This document shows, one piece after another, positions 1 through 11,295 of a stretch of 64,000 nucleotides of DNA; within the stretch, counting starts at the first letter, position 1; every line of letters begins with the position of its first letter. The notes under the pieces are model-generated. The model did no database searches, was not told the DNA's origin, and saw only the letters and a list, made by a program, of their open reading frames with translations. Location of the stretch: contig OZ017767.1 in NCBI GenBank assembly GCA_963969345.1, positions 7,282,739-7,346,738 of the forward strand. The letters run 5' to 3'. Made by a program: the position numbers and the translations under genes. This stretch comes from Turbatrix aceti (lineage: Eukaryota > Nematoda > Chromadorea > Rhabditida > Panagrolaimidae).

Positions 1-74
1 AGGCCCCCGTAGCCACTTCATGTAACCTTCATCTCTTTCATCCATTTATCCAACCAGAATCCCAGATCCAAACC

Positions 75-3000
75 ATGGAACGTCTCTGCCGTCCATGGCT
101 CCTGCTGCCCCTGATTACGGTCATTCTGATAGCCCACGTCCTGATTTGGAGACTCCTTCTTGGTCCTGGCTTTGGCATGACCATCAACGAGGAAAAACTC
201 CGTGCAGCTTATGGACCGGGATTCAACGAGGTCGTCTACGAAGACGACTCCGGTGACCGTGTTGAAGTTGTGCCGGTCGTCATCGAGACAACCGAAGATC
301 CGGAATCAGAGACGGCATTCGGCAACCTTCGAGAACACCCGCGGGGCATGTTTAGGCACAAGTTTGCGCACAAGAAGAAGAGAAAGAGGATTTATGTCAA
401 AAAGGGCAAATCAGGGCCTCCGGTCGTTATTTATGCTTCTAAAAGTCCGGAATTGTCGACGACGAGTCCGAAAACGAGGGGGAAGACTCCTATTTTTGTG
501 ACCAAGCCCCATCATCATCGGCATGAGATCACAACGACTTTTTCGACGGTTGCAACGCCTACAACACCGGTTTCTGTGTTTTTCACGACTCCGGCGTCGA
601 CACCGACGCCGAAAATATATACTCCAGTTCAGGAAAAAAAACAACCCCCCGTAATCCCATATGACTCCAGAAAAACCGATCAGCTAGAACAACAACGCCG
701 CCAGGAAGAAGAAGAAATCAGGAGCATGGACAAAGAAAAACAACGCCAAGAAGAAGAACGAAAGCGATTGGAAGAAAAAGCCTGGCGCGAAGCGGAGGAA
801 AGAGAACGTCTGGAAGCTGAAAACAGACTTCGTGAAGACGGACGGAGAAAGTTGGAAGAAGCTGAGCAGGTTGCCAAGCGTCAACGGGAAGAAGAAGCTC
901 GACGCATGACTATCGAGTTGGAACGGCAGAAGCAACTTTCTGGACCTCAGAATCATCTACCGACACAACAGAAGCTGAATAGTGATGAAGAAAGGCGGGC
1001 GAAGGCGATCTATGAAGCCCAGCAGAACGCACTTCGTCAGTGGAAGGAACATCATTCTCGGCTGAGGATTCAGCATGTTACGACGACGACGACTACGACG
1101 ACGACTACAGTAGTTCCTCATCATCATCGACATCATCATGGTCATCATCAGCAGCAGCAGAAAACCAGGGAACAAGAAGAATACCAACGACGACTCGATG
1201 AAGCCAACCGACTCCGCGCAGAGCACGAAAAACGACTCCAACAATGGCATCGGCAAAATGAACTTCGAAAACAGCAAGCCAGTCATCAGAATGGATTCAT
1301 GCTGCCAGATGATAGTCAGGAAGAAAATTCACAACCCTGGGAAAAACAGTCCCGCCCATCGGACTCATCGGGGAAAGACAAAGACGAAAGGGAACACTCA
1401 TACCAACAGAGTGTTCCCCAGTCTAATCGGAATAATAATCAGCAGAGTATCACCCAAAAACCTCTGCCCCCAGTCTACCCTCCCTATTACAACAACGAAA
1501 TCGCAAATAATGTTCTTCCAGAATCGACTGTGGTAGATCCATGGGCACATGTTCGTCAGCTACAGGAGCAGCGACTGGAAGACAACGAAGTGGCCCCCGT
1601 CGTTCCGGATGATCCTTTTTCGATCACGCATCATGTTGTCGATGATGCAAGTGTTTGGAGGCCTCCGGTTGCTCCTACGCATCAGATTGAGCCATATACT
1701 GTAAGACATGAAGGACAGCATCACCATCGAAGTCAGTACCAGCATCATCAGCATTACTATCCTTCTACGACGACTGTTAGACCGGAAGAACCGTCAAATG
1801 AGTTGCGTCCGCTGAGGCCGGAAGCGACCAGCGAACGAGAACAGGCACCGGTCATTGTTACGGCACTCATAGACATCGGTCGCGGCAGCTGGCACCGGTT
1901 TACCAGGCCTTTTGACCTTTACCTGGATTACCTGCTTGATTTGCTCAAGTTGAAAAACAATTTTATAATTTACTGCGACAAATCTGTTGTCGAGTTTCTC
2001 GAGTCGCAGGGAGATGTTATCGATCCGTCGAGGCTGCAGATTGTGGAGACGAGTCTCCAGGAGCTTCCTTATTACAGGTAACCTGCCCGGATTTTATTTC
2101 AGGTGTCTAAATATGATATTTTTTAAGATACCGCAGCGAAATGCAGACAATCATGGACGAGGAACAAGCCAACTGGAAACCCAAATGGGAAGCTGCGATC
2201 AAGCATCATCCAGAAGCTCTCTCTGCGGATTACAACGTCCTTGTCAACTCCAAGGCTGCTCTTCTTCGAAATGCAACTCATATTTCTCAATTCCCAGGAA
2301 CTCATTTTATTTGGCTGGATGCCGGATACTCGCACGGTGACAAAGCACTCGTTCCTGAGATTCTCTGGAAACCGACGCTGATGCCTAACAAAATTACCAT
2401 TGTTAAGATCACCGGCGAGCAGGATATTGTTACAAAGTGGGTTTTTTTGGAGGAATTTACCACACGAAATCTGCCGGAACCCGAATCAAATCCAAAATTT
2501 AGGATTTTTGTGTCGGGTGTCTGAAATTTTTGGATTTAAGTTTCCGAAAACAAAAAAAATGGTTACAACGATTTTTTTTTTATTTTCTATAATGTTGTAT
2601 TTATTTATGAAGTCCTCATTTTATGTCCACATTTTCGTAGCAAAAGTATTTTTAATTTAAAAATTTAAAAATTGATTTTATGACTTTTTTTGGACACAAA
2701 ACAAATTTTGAAAATAGGTTTGCGAAAAATTTTTGGATACACAAAATGATCGGTCGTATTTATGTATTTGTGTTTCAGCTACTCAATCGACCACGTTTAT
2801 CGCAAGCAATGGACCGTCCTGTCAGGTGGAATCATTGCCGGCGACGTCGACACAATCGAGAGATTCTGGAGATTCTTCCACAAGACTTTCGTAGATCTTC
2901 TGGACTCTAGGAAGACTGATGACGACCAGGTAAATATATTTATTCATTTTTGAATTTATTTCTTTTTTTATAAACCTTACCTGACCGATGTACACTTTTT

Positions 3001-3099
3001 CAGACAACACTGCTCATGACAGTAGTCCACTTTAGCAGCCTCTTCAACGTCCTCAACGGCGGCTGGTTTGATGCCTTCCGTCTTTTGCCCAGTCAATGA
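75..3099 (+). CDS. HtrL/YibB-domain type II membrane protein
   Basis: Four exons join in frame: 75-2077, 2128-2436, 2779-2929 and 3004-3099, giving 852 aa. The start is the first ATG (ccATGG). Residues about 8-30 are a single hydrophobic segment near the N-terminus with no clear cleavage site, so a type II signal anchor is likely. Residues about 200-330 are a long Glu/Arg/Lys-rich stretch, probably a coiled coil or single alpha-helix, followed by Thr runs and His/Gln clusters. From about residue 591 to the end lies the HtrL/YibB family domain: it begins TALIDIGRGSW and contains FIWLDAGYSH and LSGGIIAGD, with the acidic DAGY reminiscent of a glycosyltransferase metal motif. The family is named from bacterial LPS-region proteins and is also found in nematodes; its biochemical role is unsettled. 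Lumenal orientation and transferase activity are inference. The first intron is only 50 nt; its other AG (2102) would shift frame. Confidence 0.85.
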
Positions 3100-3425
3100 A
3101 TCCTTCTCACTTTTTTTTTGTTTAATTACAGCATAACTTTTTTTTCTCGTTTAATTTTTTTTCTTATTCATTTCATCGATTGTGCAGGCAGCGCACATAC
3201 GACTCCGGATCACCTCTCTTTCGTCCCGACACCGGTACATAACTCTCTGCTTTCTAGTCATATCCACTTTTTTTGAGCGCCATTAATTTTTTTTTTGGTT
3301 ATTGAGCGCCTCGACTAACCATGGGTTTTGCGCATTCACTCTTTCTTCGATTCGGAAATTGTTATATTTTTCATTCGATTCTGGTAATAATCCGATGTAC
3401 ACATGTTTTTTGATGCCAGCATTGC

Positions 3426-3431
3426 AATAAA
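3426..3431 (+). promoter_or_regulatory. AATAAA polyadenylation signal candidate
   Basis: A canonical AATAAA lies 327 nt after the HtrL-gene stop and just before the end of the convergent F-box gene. The sequence 3100-3521 between the two stops is T-rich, holds no other recognisable gene and is probably the shared 3' region. Confidence 0.4.
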
Positions 3432-3521
3432 GGAGCCTCAATTTGATACCGAAAAATTTTTGAATGACTTTTATCATAGAAAAAAACTTTGATAAACATT
3501 TGTAAAAATACATACAAACAA

Positions 3522-4757
3522 TCAAAAAATAGCAATTTTTGGAAGATCGTCTTCAAAGACAGGAAAAGTGACCGAAACGAGACTTTCTTCAGTGCAGGTC
3601 CTGCAAAGATGGTTGAGCGCCTTCTCGACCCTCGTCTTCCGGCAGAAATGACTGATTTTCGTGTTCGGATGACCCTTGAAAAGACGCTTGAAACGGGATT
3701 TGTCGTCTTTCGCCGCTTTGCTCGCGTACAATTTTTCGTGAAGGATGAGAACGATGTTGTCCACCTTGAATTTCTCGCACTCGGTCCAGGATCGATGATA
3801 GAGCAGGGTGAGCAGGAGATTATCCAGACGAAAGAAGAAATCAATCGCTTTCTCGAGTCTTCCAGCAGGCAGTCGAAGGTTCAGAAAATCATCGATGTGG
3901 AATTTCTTGAAAATGGCAACCGTCTGGCCGCGCCGGATCGTCGTGTTGAATGCGCCGAGTCGAACGACGACGGATTTCATGACGCTGAGCCTGTCCGTGT
4001 GCTTGGCGAGGCACGCGCCTTCGAGGACGACGGATTGACGATAGACGTCTTCCGGACCGTAGCCCCGGAGACAGATAGCATCGCAGCGGGGATCGTAGCA
4101 GATTTCGAGGATATCGAATTCGTAGCGCTGGAGATATTTCGCGTTCTCGCGAACAAACTGGTCAGATTCTTTGCTCGTGGCTGCAAATGAGGTCAGGTCG
4201 GGGGGCGGCAGGCTTGCGAGGATCTGAAAAAAAGACGCGTGTAGAGGTGAAAAAAAATGAATGACGCAACGGCTAATAAAATTTGTAATGGGATTTATTT
4301 TGATGTAAAATGCGTGAAAAAAGACGAAAATTGTGAACGTAAATAAAAAATTGTCAAAAATTTATTCAACTAATTTTTTTCTTGTAAACTTTAAAAAATT
4401 GACAAAAATATTTTTTTTATGATTTTTTCTTTCGAACGCAAAAAAAAACGTTCCGCACAATTTTTGGGTGCATTACGTTTTTTTTACCCTTTTTGCTTGC
4501 ACAAAGGTAATTTTTTATAGGCAGAAATAATAAATCAATGCCAAAGCAAATAAAAAAGAGATCCTTTTATTGACTTTGGGCGCACGAGGTATACCTGGCT
4601 GAGTGCCCTTCTAGCAAGCAATTAACTACATAAATTTTTTCTATCCAACAAATAAAAATAATCAACAAACCTTGACTTGAAGTTCAGGATCAAGCTTAGC
4701 CCACGGGAAATGGGAATCCCTCTTTTTCTGGCGGAAACTGCGGATTCTCTCGAACAT
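3522..4757 (-). CDS. F-box protein
   Basis: Two exons (4757-4671 and 4223-3522, intron 4670-4224) join in frame to 262 aa. Exon 1 begins ATG TTC GAG; its donor is AAG|GTTTG and the next acceptor is TTTTTCAG|ATCC. The junction rebuilds an F-box-like motif at residues about 20-60: PWAKLDPELQ, then ILASLPPPDL and FAATSKESDQFV. F-box proteins act as substrate receptors of SCF (Skp1-cullin) ubiquitin ligases. The remaining 200 residues are Lys/Arg/Leu-rich, and I recognise no substrate domain such as WD40, LRR or FBA-2, so the target is unknown. The gene converges on the HtrL gene. The stop at 3522 is in-frame genomic sequence; an extra 3' exon cannot be excluded. Confidence 0.75.
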
Positions 4758-5363
4758 TTTTGGTTTTTTTTAATGGCACAATCGTCAACCACACACCGTC
4801 ACGGATGGAAGGCAGAGTGAAGGAATGAATGAGATCGTCCGGTTCCCAAGCGAGTCACGACAGCGCACACCCCGCCGTCCCAGTCGTTCTTGTTGTTGTT
4901 GGAGGTGGGGGCGACCGTAAAAGTCGTCGACATGCAAAAGTCTCGCCGGGCACAGTCGTCGACGGACAACGCTCACGAACAATACAATGGCAATGGCCTG
5001 CGCAGAGTGGAGCCGGTCCAAATCGCGATAAGCCGACGCGCGATGGCGCTGTTTGGCCATCCAGTCGCCGGCCGGCCGCCATTGTCTCTTTCCGAGTTTG
5101 GCACTTGAATGAGAGGGGGCGTGAATGCATGCCGCAGCGCCCAATAAAGAAACAACGAGGACACTAAAGTCGACAACTTTCAAATTGACGCGCTCAAGTG
5201 AGTGCTTGAGTGCTATTCATTGGTCATTATGATTGACACGACAACCCATACACAGTTTAGAGAATATTATGTCATGTCAAGTTTCAATTTTTTTTTTACT
5301 TTTGGATTTTGAATTTTATACATTGGATTTGAAGGATAAATTGACACAAGATCGGGGGTGGGT

Positions 5364-6096
5364 AAGTTGGAGTGAATTTTGACACAGACTCTCAGCGACC
5401 GGCCAGGGGAGGGGAGCGCATGGAAAACGGACGGACACTCATGCGACCGACTTGCGACCGACGCAAGCATAAAATAAGCACAGGGTCCCCCCTGTGGAAT
5501 TCTACACAAAAACCGATTCAAAAATACATAATAGATTAAAAAAATTCATTTTTTACCAAATTGTGCAAAAAAAAACATAATTCAATTTTTAGTATTTTTT
5601 TAAGATAATTATCAAACATTCACTTATTTTTTGCTCTAATGTTATAGCAAAACGAGATTGAAAAAGTGACTACATATTTTTTATAAAAATAATGACAGAA
5701 AAAAAACTTTGAATGTTCCTTTTTTTTTTCTGCCAAAAAAAATAATGACAAAAAAAAAACTTTGAAAATAATGACAGAAAAAACTTTGAAAGATTTGAAT
5801 GTTCCATCGCTGTTTTTTGTAATTAACAATGGAATTGTTTATCCAATTTTTTTTATTTCTGCTTTAGTCACGTTTCAAAAATTGTTGCCACAACTTTAAA
5901 ATGGATCACACATATTTTTGCCTTGATGGAAGAAGATCTACAGGGTCCCCCCTGTGGATCATTCTATAATTTTTTGTGTCCAATATCGCCCCATAACATT
6001 GCGATACGCACACCCGCTTGTGCGCGCGCACGCACCCCCCTGTCTCCCCTCCCTTAGCCGGCCGCTGAGAGTCTGTGTCAAAATTCACTCCAACTT
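5364..6096. repeat. Inverted repeat, 53-bp arms
   Basis: 5364-5416 and the reverse complement of 6044-6096 are almost identical over 53 bp, both reading AAGTTGGAGTGAATTTTGAC and then an ACACAGACTCTCAGCG block. Weaker similarity extends outward through a 'CACAAGATC' motif on each side. The 19-nt sequence ACAGGGTCCCCCCTGTGGA occurs inside the arms at 5480-5498 and again at 5940-5958. No target duplication could be defined; this is probably an old foldback or MITE-like element. Confidence 0.7.
5685..5808. repeat. Degenerate tandem repeat
   Basis: Three imperfect copies of an AAATAATGACAGAAAAAACT-type unit followed by TTGAATGTTCC lie head to tail in the centre of the inverted repeat. The region is simple and T/A-rich; no coding is suggested. 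Confidence 0.5.
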
Positions 6097-6118
6097 GCAC
6101 CGTCCTCACACAAGATCA

Positions 6119-8097
6119 CTGCAATTGACAAAAAATGTAACGTGCATCTGAATTCAAAATGCAAAATGTCGTAAACAGTCAGGTTAAAATTATGTCACGT
6201 CAAGTTTGAAATTTTTAGTTTATTGGATTTTAGAAATATACAAAATCGCAAATTGAAAAATGAAATTTTACAATTTTTTTCACATTTTGGAAATATTCAA
6301 AATTTTACTAATTTTTTTTTTAAATTTTTCACAAGTGAAATTCTTTTTACATTTGGCGAAAAAATAAGCACATTGATTTTCAAAAAAAAATTGGTTTTAT
6401 TTAAAATGTTATAAATTGCAAATTGAAGCAGAGGACTTTGCACAACGTGGAGTAAGGTATTGCATTTTGTTTGTTCGTACAGACGAACACATGCGATCGC
6501 ATCCACGAAAAGTTTGTTAGGTGTGTCATAGTTTGCGCACAGAAAACCATGCATGTGCCGTTCACAAATTATGTTTTGCTAGAATGACACATTTTCGTGA
6601 GCTAAACATTATCGTGCTTGTTAAAAAAATAAAAGCATAAACGTCGCACAAATCGTGAACGCCCGCACACATGTTTGACACCTGACTCAAGATTGTTTTG
6701 CGCAAGATGACAAAACTTATTTATACACCTCTTAAAATTAAAATCATTTCTAGCTGCAAAAATATGTTCTCATTTTTGTTTTTTATGCTGTGGGCTGATC
6801 TACGTGCATCAAAAAATCACTTTCTTTGATTACAATTTTGCTCAAAACACAAAAAGTTGGCGACCATTTTTATCAAATGTCATATATACATACTTACAAA
6901 AATGCGCCCATGCCCCTCCGAATCTTCATTCAACACGCTTGAGCAAGTCAAGAATAATTTGAGCAAGTCCCCAAAAAAAGTAGAAGACTGTTGAAAAGAA
7001 GTACAGACATCTCCTTTTTGGTCTGTTCTGTACAAGATGAACGGAAAGTCATGATTGGCAGGTTCACCTGAAGGAAGTCTATGCGCGGCAATTATTATTT
7101 GATGTACGTCGCTTTCATTTTCCCAGCCCTATCCTTTAGGGCTCTATCGGCGACAGTGCGAGCAAATTCGACGAGCAAATGATGTGAATCCGACGGCACT
7201 GCCCTAGTTTATCGTTGCCGGTTCGCTTTCCGTCGTCGTGCTTTCGATCCGGCCATGGCACTGCACGAATGTTGCTTTGAAGTTCCGATTGCTTCATAAT
7301 ACATAGTCCAACAGTCGTACTTTTTTCAACAGACATCTACTTTTTTGGGGGACTTGCACAAATTATCTTATATTATGAGCCCGTTGAATGAAGATTCGGA
7401 GGGGCAATTTATTTTGCAACAATCGCCTTTAACCTCTGTGACGTCGAAATTGACTATGACTTTGAAAAAAACAACAAAGTAATATCAAATTTTGGCCAGA
7501 AACACGCAGGATCACAAATTGCATTAATCCTAATTATTTTACATTTTTTTACGACATCGTGTATGATCTCACACATTCGTCTAAAAATTAAAAGTACGAT
7601 TGAATGAACACATTCGACGTTTGCATGCGCTCCCCTCCCCTCTTGTTCTCTAAGCATGTTTGTGCCAAAATCTCCAAGTTAGCTTATTTGTTGGTAACAG
7701 ACGCACGTATTTCGTGCCGTGTGTGCGATTGCGCATGACACACATCACATCCATCGTGAAAAACAAAAGTTGTGGTCGTGTGTTGCAAAAGCACAAAAAT
7801 TTTTTACACAAAATGCAATACCACTGGAGTTTATATTTTTTTACTGCAATTGACAAAAAAAAATTCACTCGGATTCAGTGTTCAAAATACCGGCAACAAT
7901 CAAGTTTGAAAATTTTTGTCTGCCAGGTTTCAGAATTTTTCAAATGGAAAATTGAATGAGGGATGAAATTTTGCAAAACTTCGGGTTCATAGTTTTTCTT
8001 CACCGCAGTTAACGAAAAAAATGTGCACCTGAAATTTCAGATAAAAATTTTGTAAACACCCAAGGTTTAAATCTGTTGACAAGTTCAAAATACACTT
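6119..8097 (+). repeat. Three dispersed direct copies of a ~100-bp repeat
   Basis: Copies start at about 6119, 7843 and 7999. Each begins with a form of CACTGCAATTGACAAAAAA, then an ATGTGCATCTGAATTTCA-like block, then a CAAGTTTGAAATTTTT or related block. A partial copy of the last block with ATTATGTCACGTCAAG is at 6188-6216 and, diverged, at 5264-5290. Divergence is high and the boundaries are approximate. Confidence 0.45.
6911..7406. mobile_element. 496-bp terminal-inverted-repeat element
   Basis: The left arm 6911-7004 and the reverse complement of 7317-7406 match along about 90 bp, starting TGCCCCTCCGAATCTTCATT and sharing a GAGCAAGTCC/TGCAAGTCCC block, a CAAAAAAGTAGA block and TGTTGAAAA. 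The 310-bp centre has no long ORF, so this is a non-autonomous DNA (MITE-like) element. I could not identify a target-site duplication (flanks cgccca / atttat), so the superfamily is not assigned. Confidence 0.7.
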
Positions 8098-8619
8098 TTT
8101 ACCTGTTTTGAAATGAAGTCTCGTGTTTTTTTTTTGTATTTTGCTTCCCCTTGCCCATCGACTGCGATGACTGCCGGCGATGTCCTCCTGTTTGTTCAAT
8201 CACCACCAAACTACAAGGCTACGTACGCGTACGCGGCGTACGTGCGTGCATTCTCATCTCCCTGCCTGCGTTCCTGCGCCCTCTTCTCCCGTCTGCGCAG
8301 CCAACGGTCGACGCAGCCGACGGCCGTTTCTCTCTCTCTCTCTCTCACCCGGGCCTGTCCGCCACCTGCTACGCTAGCTGGGCAATCAAACTACAAGATT
8401 TGTAGACAACTTTTTTAGTCAAACCGATCCGCCTCCCAAATTAATGGACACAGCGGACTTTGGACCTCGCAAGACTGGGCAGTTGCACGGAGGCGCGCAT
8501 TGCACTGAATTCTGACAATCCCCGGCAGACATCGGAGTCTACGTCATTTACTTGTTCACAAAGCAGTCGTCGTTTGTTACACGTTGTTCTAAATATTTAT
8601 TAAAAAAAAATTGTTCAAC

Positions 8620-11295
8620 ATGACAAAGCACGGCCACCACCACAATCGCGGTCCCTACAAGCCCCGCGTGATCCCCCTCAACGAGAGCTACCCTTCGAAG
8701 GCTACGCTCCTGGCTATTCAGGCTTACGTGAGTTTAAATAATTTTTTTGTGCCTCATTGAATGTTTTTAATATTTATTTATTTTTTTAGAATGGCGTGTA
8801 CAACACTTTGTTCCCAGTCAAGCCATGGGCTTTCACGGCGATCGCTGCGGGATCCTATGCCGTCGTTGCAATGGATCGTGTTAAGCTGCCGTATATCCCG
8901 GCTGATTTTACGGATTCGGTAGCTGGAAAAGTGGTCATTGCATTTGCAGCTGCTTATACGCCTGTTTTTTTGCTCAGGTTGCTGCTTAAAAAATTTGTGT
9001 TTACCTACAAGGGATACTTATTTGAAAAGAAACCGTCGGTTACGACCAAACTTTGGGCGGTGAGTGTTTTTAAAAAAAATATTAATTAGATTTTTTTAAA
9101 TTGCAAAAAAACAGAAAAACAAAGAATTAAAATTTCTTCCTTAAAAAAAATTAAACTTTTTTAAAACAAATTGCAAATTTTTTAGAATACAAAAAATACA
9201 ACTTTTCTTTTTCAGGTCCTTTTTAAAAACAAAGAAAAATATTATTTTTCCATTTATTCGGAAAATAATTTTAAGATTTTTTTAAGTTGTAAAAAAAACT
9301 TTAAAAAACATAATTTCGGTTTTTCCAGGTCCTAAAAAAACTCCTCGTCCGCGACCTCAAAACCCACACCACAGACTCACTTCTACCACCTCTACCTGTC
9401 CCGGCACTCCGAGACACCATCGATCGTTACCTAGAAACCGTAAAGCCTCTCCTAACCCCCGAAGAGTTCACTGAACTCGAGAACAAGGCCAACGACTTTG
9501 TCTCGCACGAAGGATGGTGGCTTCAGGCGGCGATCCGGGTCTACGCGCTCTTCACCGACAACTACGTCACCCCATTCTGGGAGAAGTACGCGTACCTCTA
9601 CGGCCGAGACCACCTTTCGATCTCGAGCAGCGTGGCTCACGTTTCCATGTTCAAGGATCCGATTGGTCATCGATCGGCGAAAGTTGCGCACATGCTTCAT
9701 ATTCATGCGCTGACGATTATTTCACTCGCGAAGCAGTCTCTTCAGCCCTGTGGACAGGGAATGCTCTACGCAGGGCATTATTCAAAGATGATTTGTGGGA
9801 CCCGAATTCCCGGAAAGGAAGTTGATCACATGGATTTTCATTCTTTGCCACGGCACGCGGTTATTTTGTATAATGGGTGCTTTTACAAAGTTTCCGCTTT
9901 CGCGCCAAACGGAAGGCTGTACACCCCAGAAGAACTGACATCCATCATCGACGAACTCCTCAACCGAAGAGATCAGCCCGAAGGCGAAGAACGCATCGCG
10001 GCACTCACCTACGACGATCGAACTCAGTGGGCCAACAATCGAGAACGCTTTTTCCTCGCAAACAAAATCAACGCCACCGCGCTCAAAGAAATCGAGACTG
10101 CCATGATTTTCTTCAGCATCGATGACATTTTCAAGGATTACGATCCTGAAGATCCGTCAAAACTTGAATTCTACGCCAGATCCGCTTTGACGAGCTCTGG
10201 CGATAATCAATGGCTCGACAAAGTTTTCAACGTTAATTTTTCCAAAAACGGACGACCAGGTGGAATGACGGAACACGCTTCGGGTGACGGCGTGGAATAC
10301 GATCACGTCATGGAAATCTACACCGCCATCGAGGCCTATCACCTGTCGTATCCTGATCCGAATGCTCCCATTCCTAAGCCGGAGCCTGGGACTTTGCTTG
10401 CTCAGAGGCTGAAATTTGATGTTTCGGAAGAAATGAAATCCGAAATTGAAAGAGTGTACACCGAGTATCAGCCCAAAAAAGAGGATGTCGACCTGGCATC
10501 TGTGGTTTTCCGTGAATTTGGAAAAGGAGTTGTCAAAAAGGGAAAATGTTCCCCAGATGCGTTTCTTCAAATGGCCATTCAACTTGCCAACTTCCGAGAC
10601 CAGGGAAAATTCGTTCTCACCTACGAAGCCACTTCCCAGAGATTTTACCAGAATTCTCGAACGGAAACTCTGAGAACGGTATCCACTGAATCGTGTGATT
10701 TTGTCAACGCTATGCTTGATCCTGAATCTACCGTAAGATTTTTTTTTCGATTTTGAAAACACTTTTTTTGACTTAAAAAACTTGAAAACCCTTTTTGTAA
10801 TTTTTTTTCGTCTTTGAAAACCCAAAATATTTTTTTCAGGACGAAAAGCGCCTCGAACTTCTCCGCGAAGCATCTCATTCCCACACAAATCGAAATAGAC
10901 TCTGCATGACCGGCCAGGGCGTCGACAGACACCTCTTCGTGCTCTACGTCATGTCCAAGTTCCTCAAAAAGCCCCACGCTTTTCTGGATCACTACGCGGG
11001 TCAGAAGTGGCTTCTGTCGACGAGTCAGCCTCCGACAATCACGGATTGGATGGACGAGGACACCGAGCCGAATAATTCCTGGCTCGGTGGAATCTTTGCT
11101 GCCGTCGCCCACGAGGGATACGGTATCTGCTATCGTTTCGCTGGCAACCACTCTATTGTCTTGCATGTATCGTCTTTCAAGTCGGCGACCAACACGGATT
11201 CTCATCGGTTTGCAGAATTGCTTGTTGGGGCAATTAAGGAAATGGCAGCGTTGTTTGAGGCTGAGCATCAGAGAAAAATTCAGAATCATCATTGA
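8620..11295 (+). CDS. CPT1: Carnitine O-palmitoyltransferase 1, first copy
   Basis: Four exons (8620-8727, 8790-9059, 9329-10732, 10840-11295) join in frame to 745 aa, close to the usual CPT1 length. CPT1 sits in the outer mitochondrial membrane and transfers long-chain acyl groups from CoA to carnitine, the gate to beta-oxidation. Two N-terminal hydrophobic segments (about residues 48-66 and 85-105) precede the catalytic part, as in CPT1 and unlike soluble CPT2. Diagnostic blocks are WEKYAYLYGRD, YSKMICGTRIPG, the catalytic-His block GGMTEHASGDGVEYDH, LTYEATSQRFY then RTETLRTVSTESC, GVDRHLFVLY, LLSTSQPP and ETDSHRF-like NTDSHRFAELL. The N-terminus HGHHHNRGPY is His-rich. The second, tandem copy follows 1.86 kb downstream on the same strand. 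The start codon is the only ATG in exon 1. Confidence 0.95.

Larger units (their letters stand above)
4758..8619. other. Intergenic stretch with repeats, no supported gene
   Basis: 3.9 kb between the F-box start and the first CPT1 start; the two genes diverge from here. 4800-5180 is GC- and CpG-richer than its surroundings and probably holds the F-box gene promoter. Beyond it are diverged inverted and direct repeats, listed separately, and a CT-rich microsatellite near 8330-8346 with a palindromic acgtacgcgtacg block near 8220-8250. Open frames here are short and lack splice-consistent structure. Confidence 0.6.

Noticed and set aside
2078..2127. Reading through the first HtrL intron, or using the AG at 2102
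   Set aside because: The frame stops at 2079-2081 without splicing, and the acceptor at 2102 gives the wrong frame; only 2128 restores the HtrL domain.
4785..5183. Minus-strand 132-codon ORF with a signal-peptide-like start (MKVVDFSVLVVSLLGAAACI)
   Set aside because: It lies in the GC-rich presumed promoter of the F-box gene, other frames are equally open, and the downstream part has no conserved spacing or domain.
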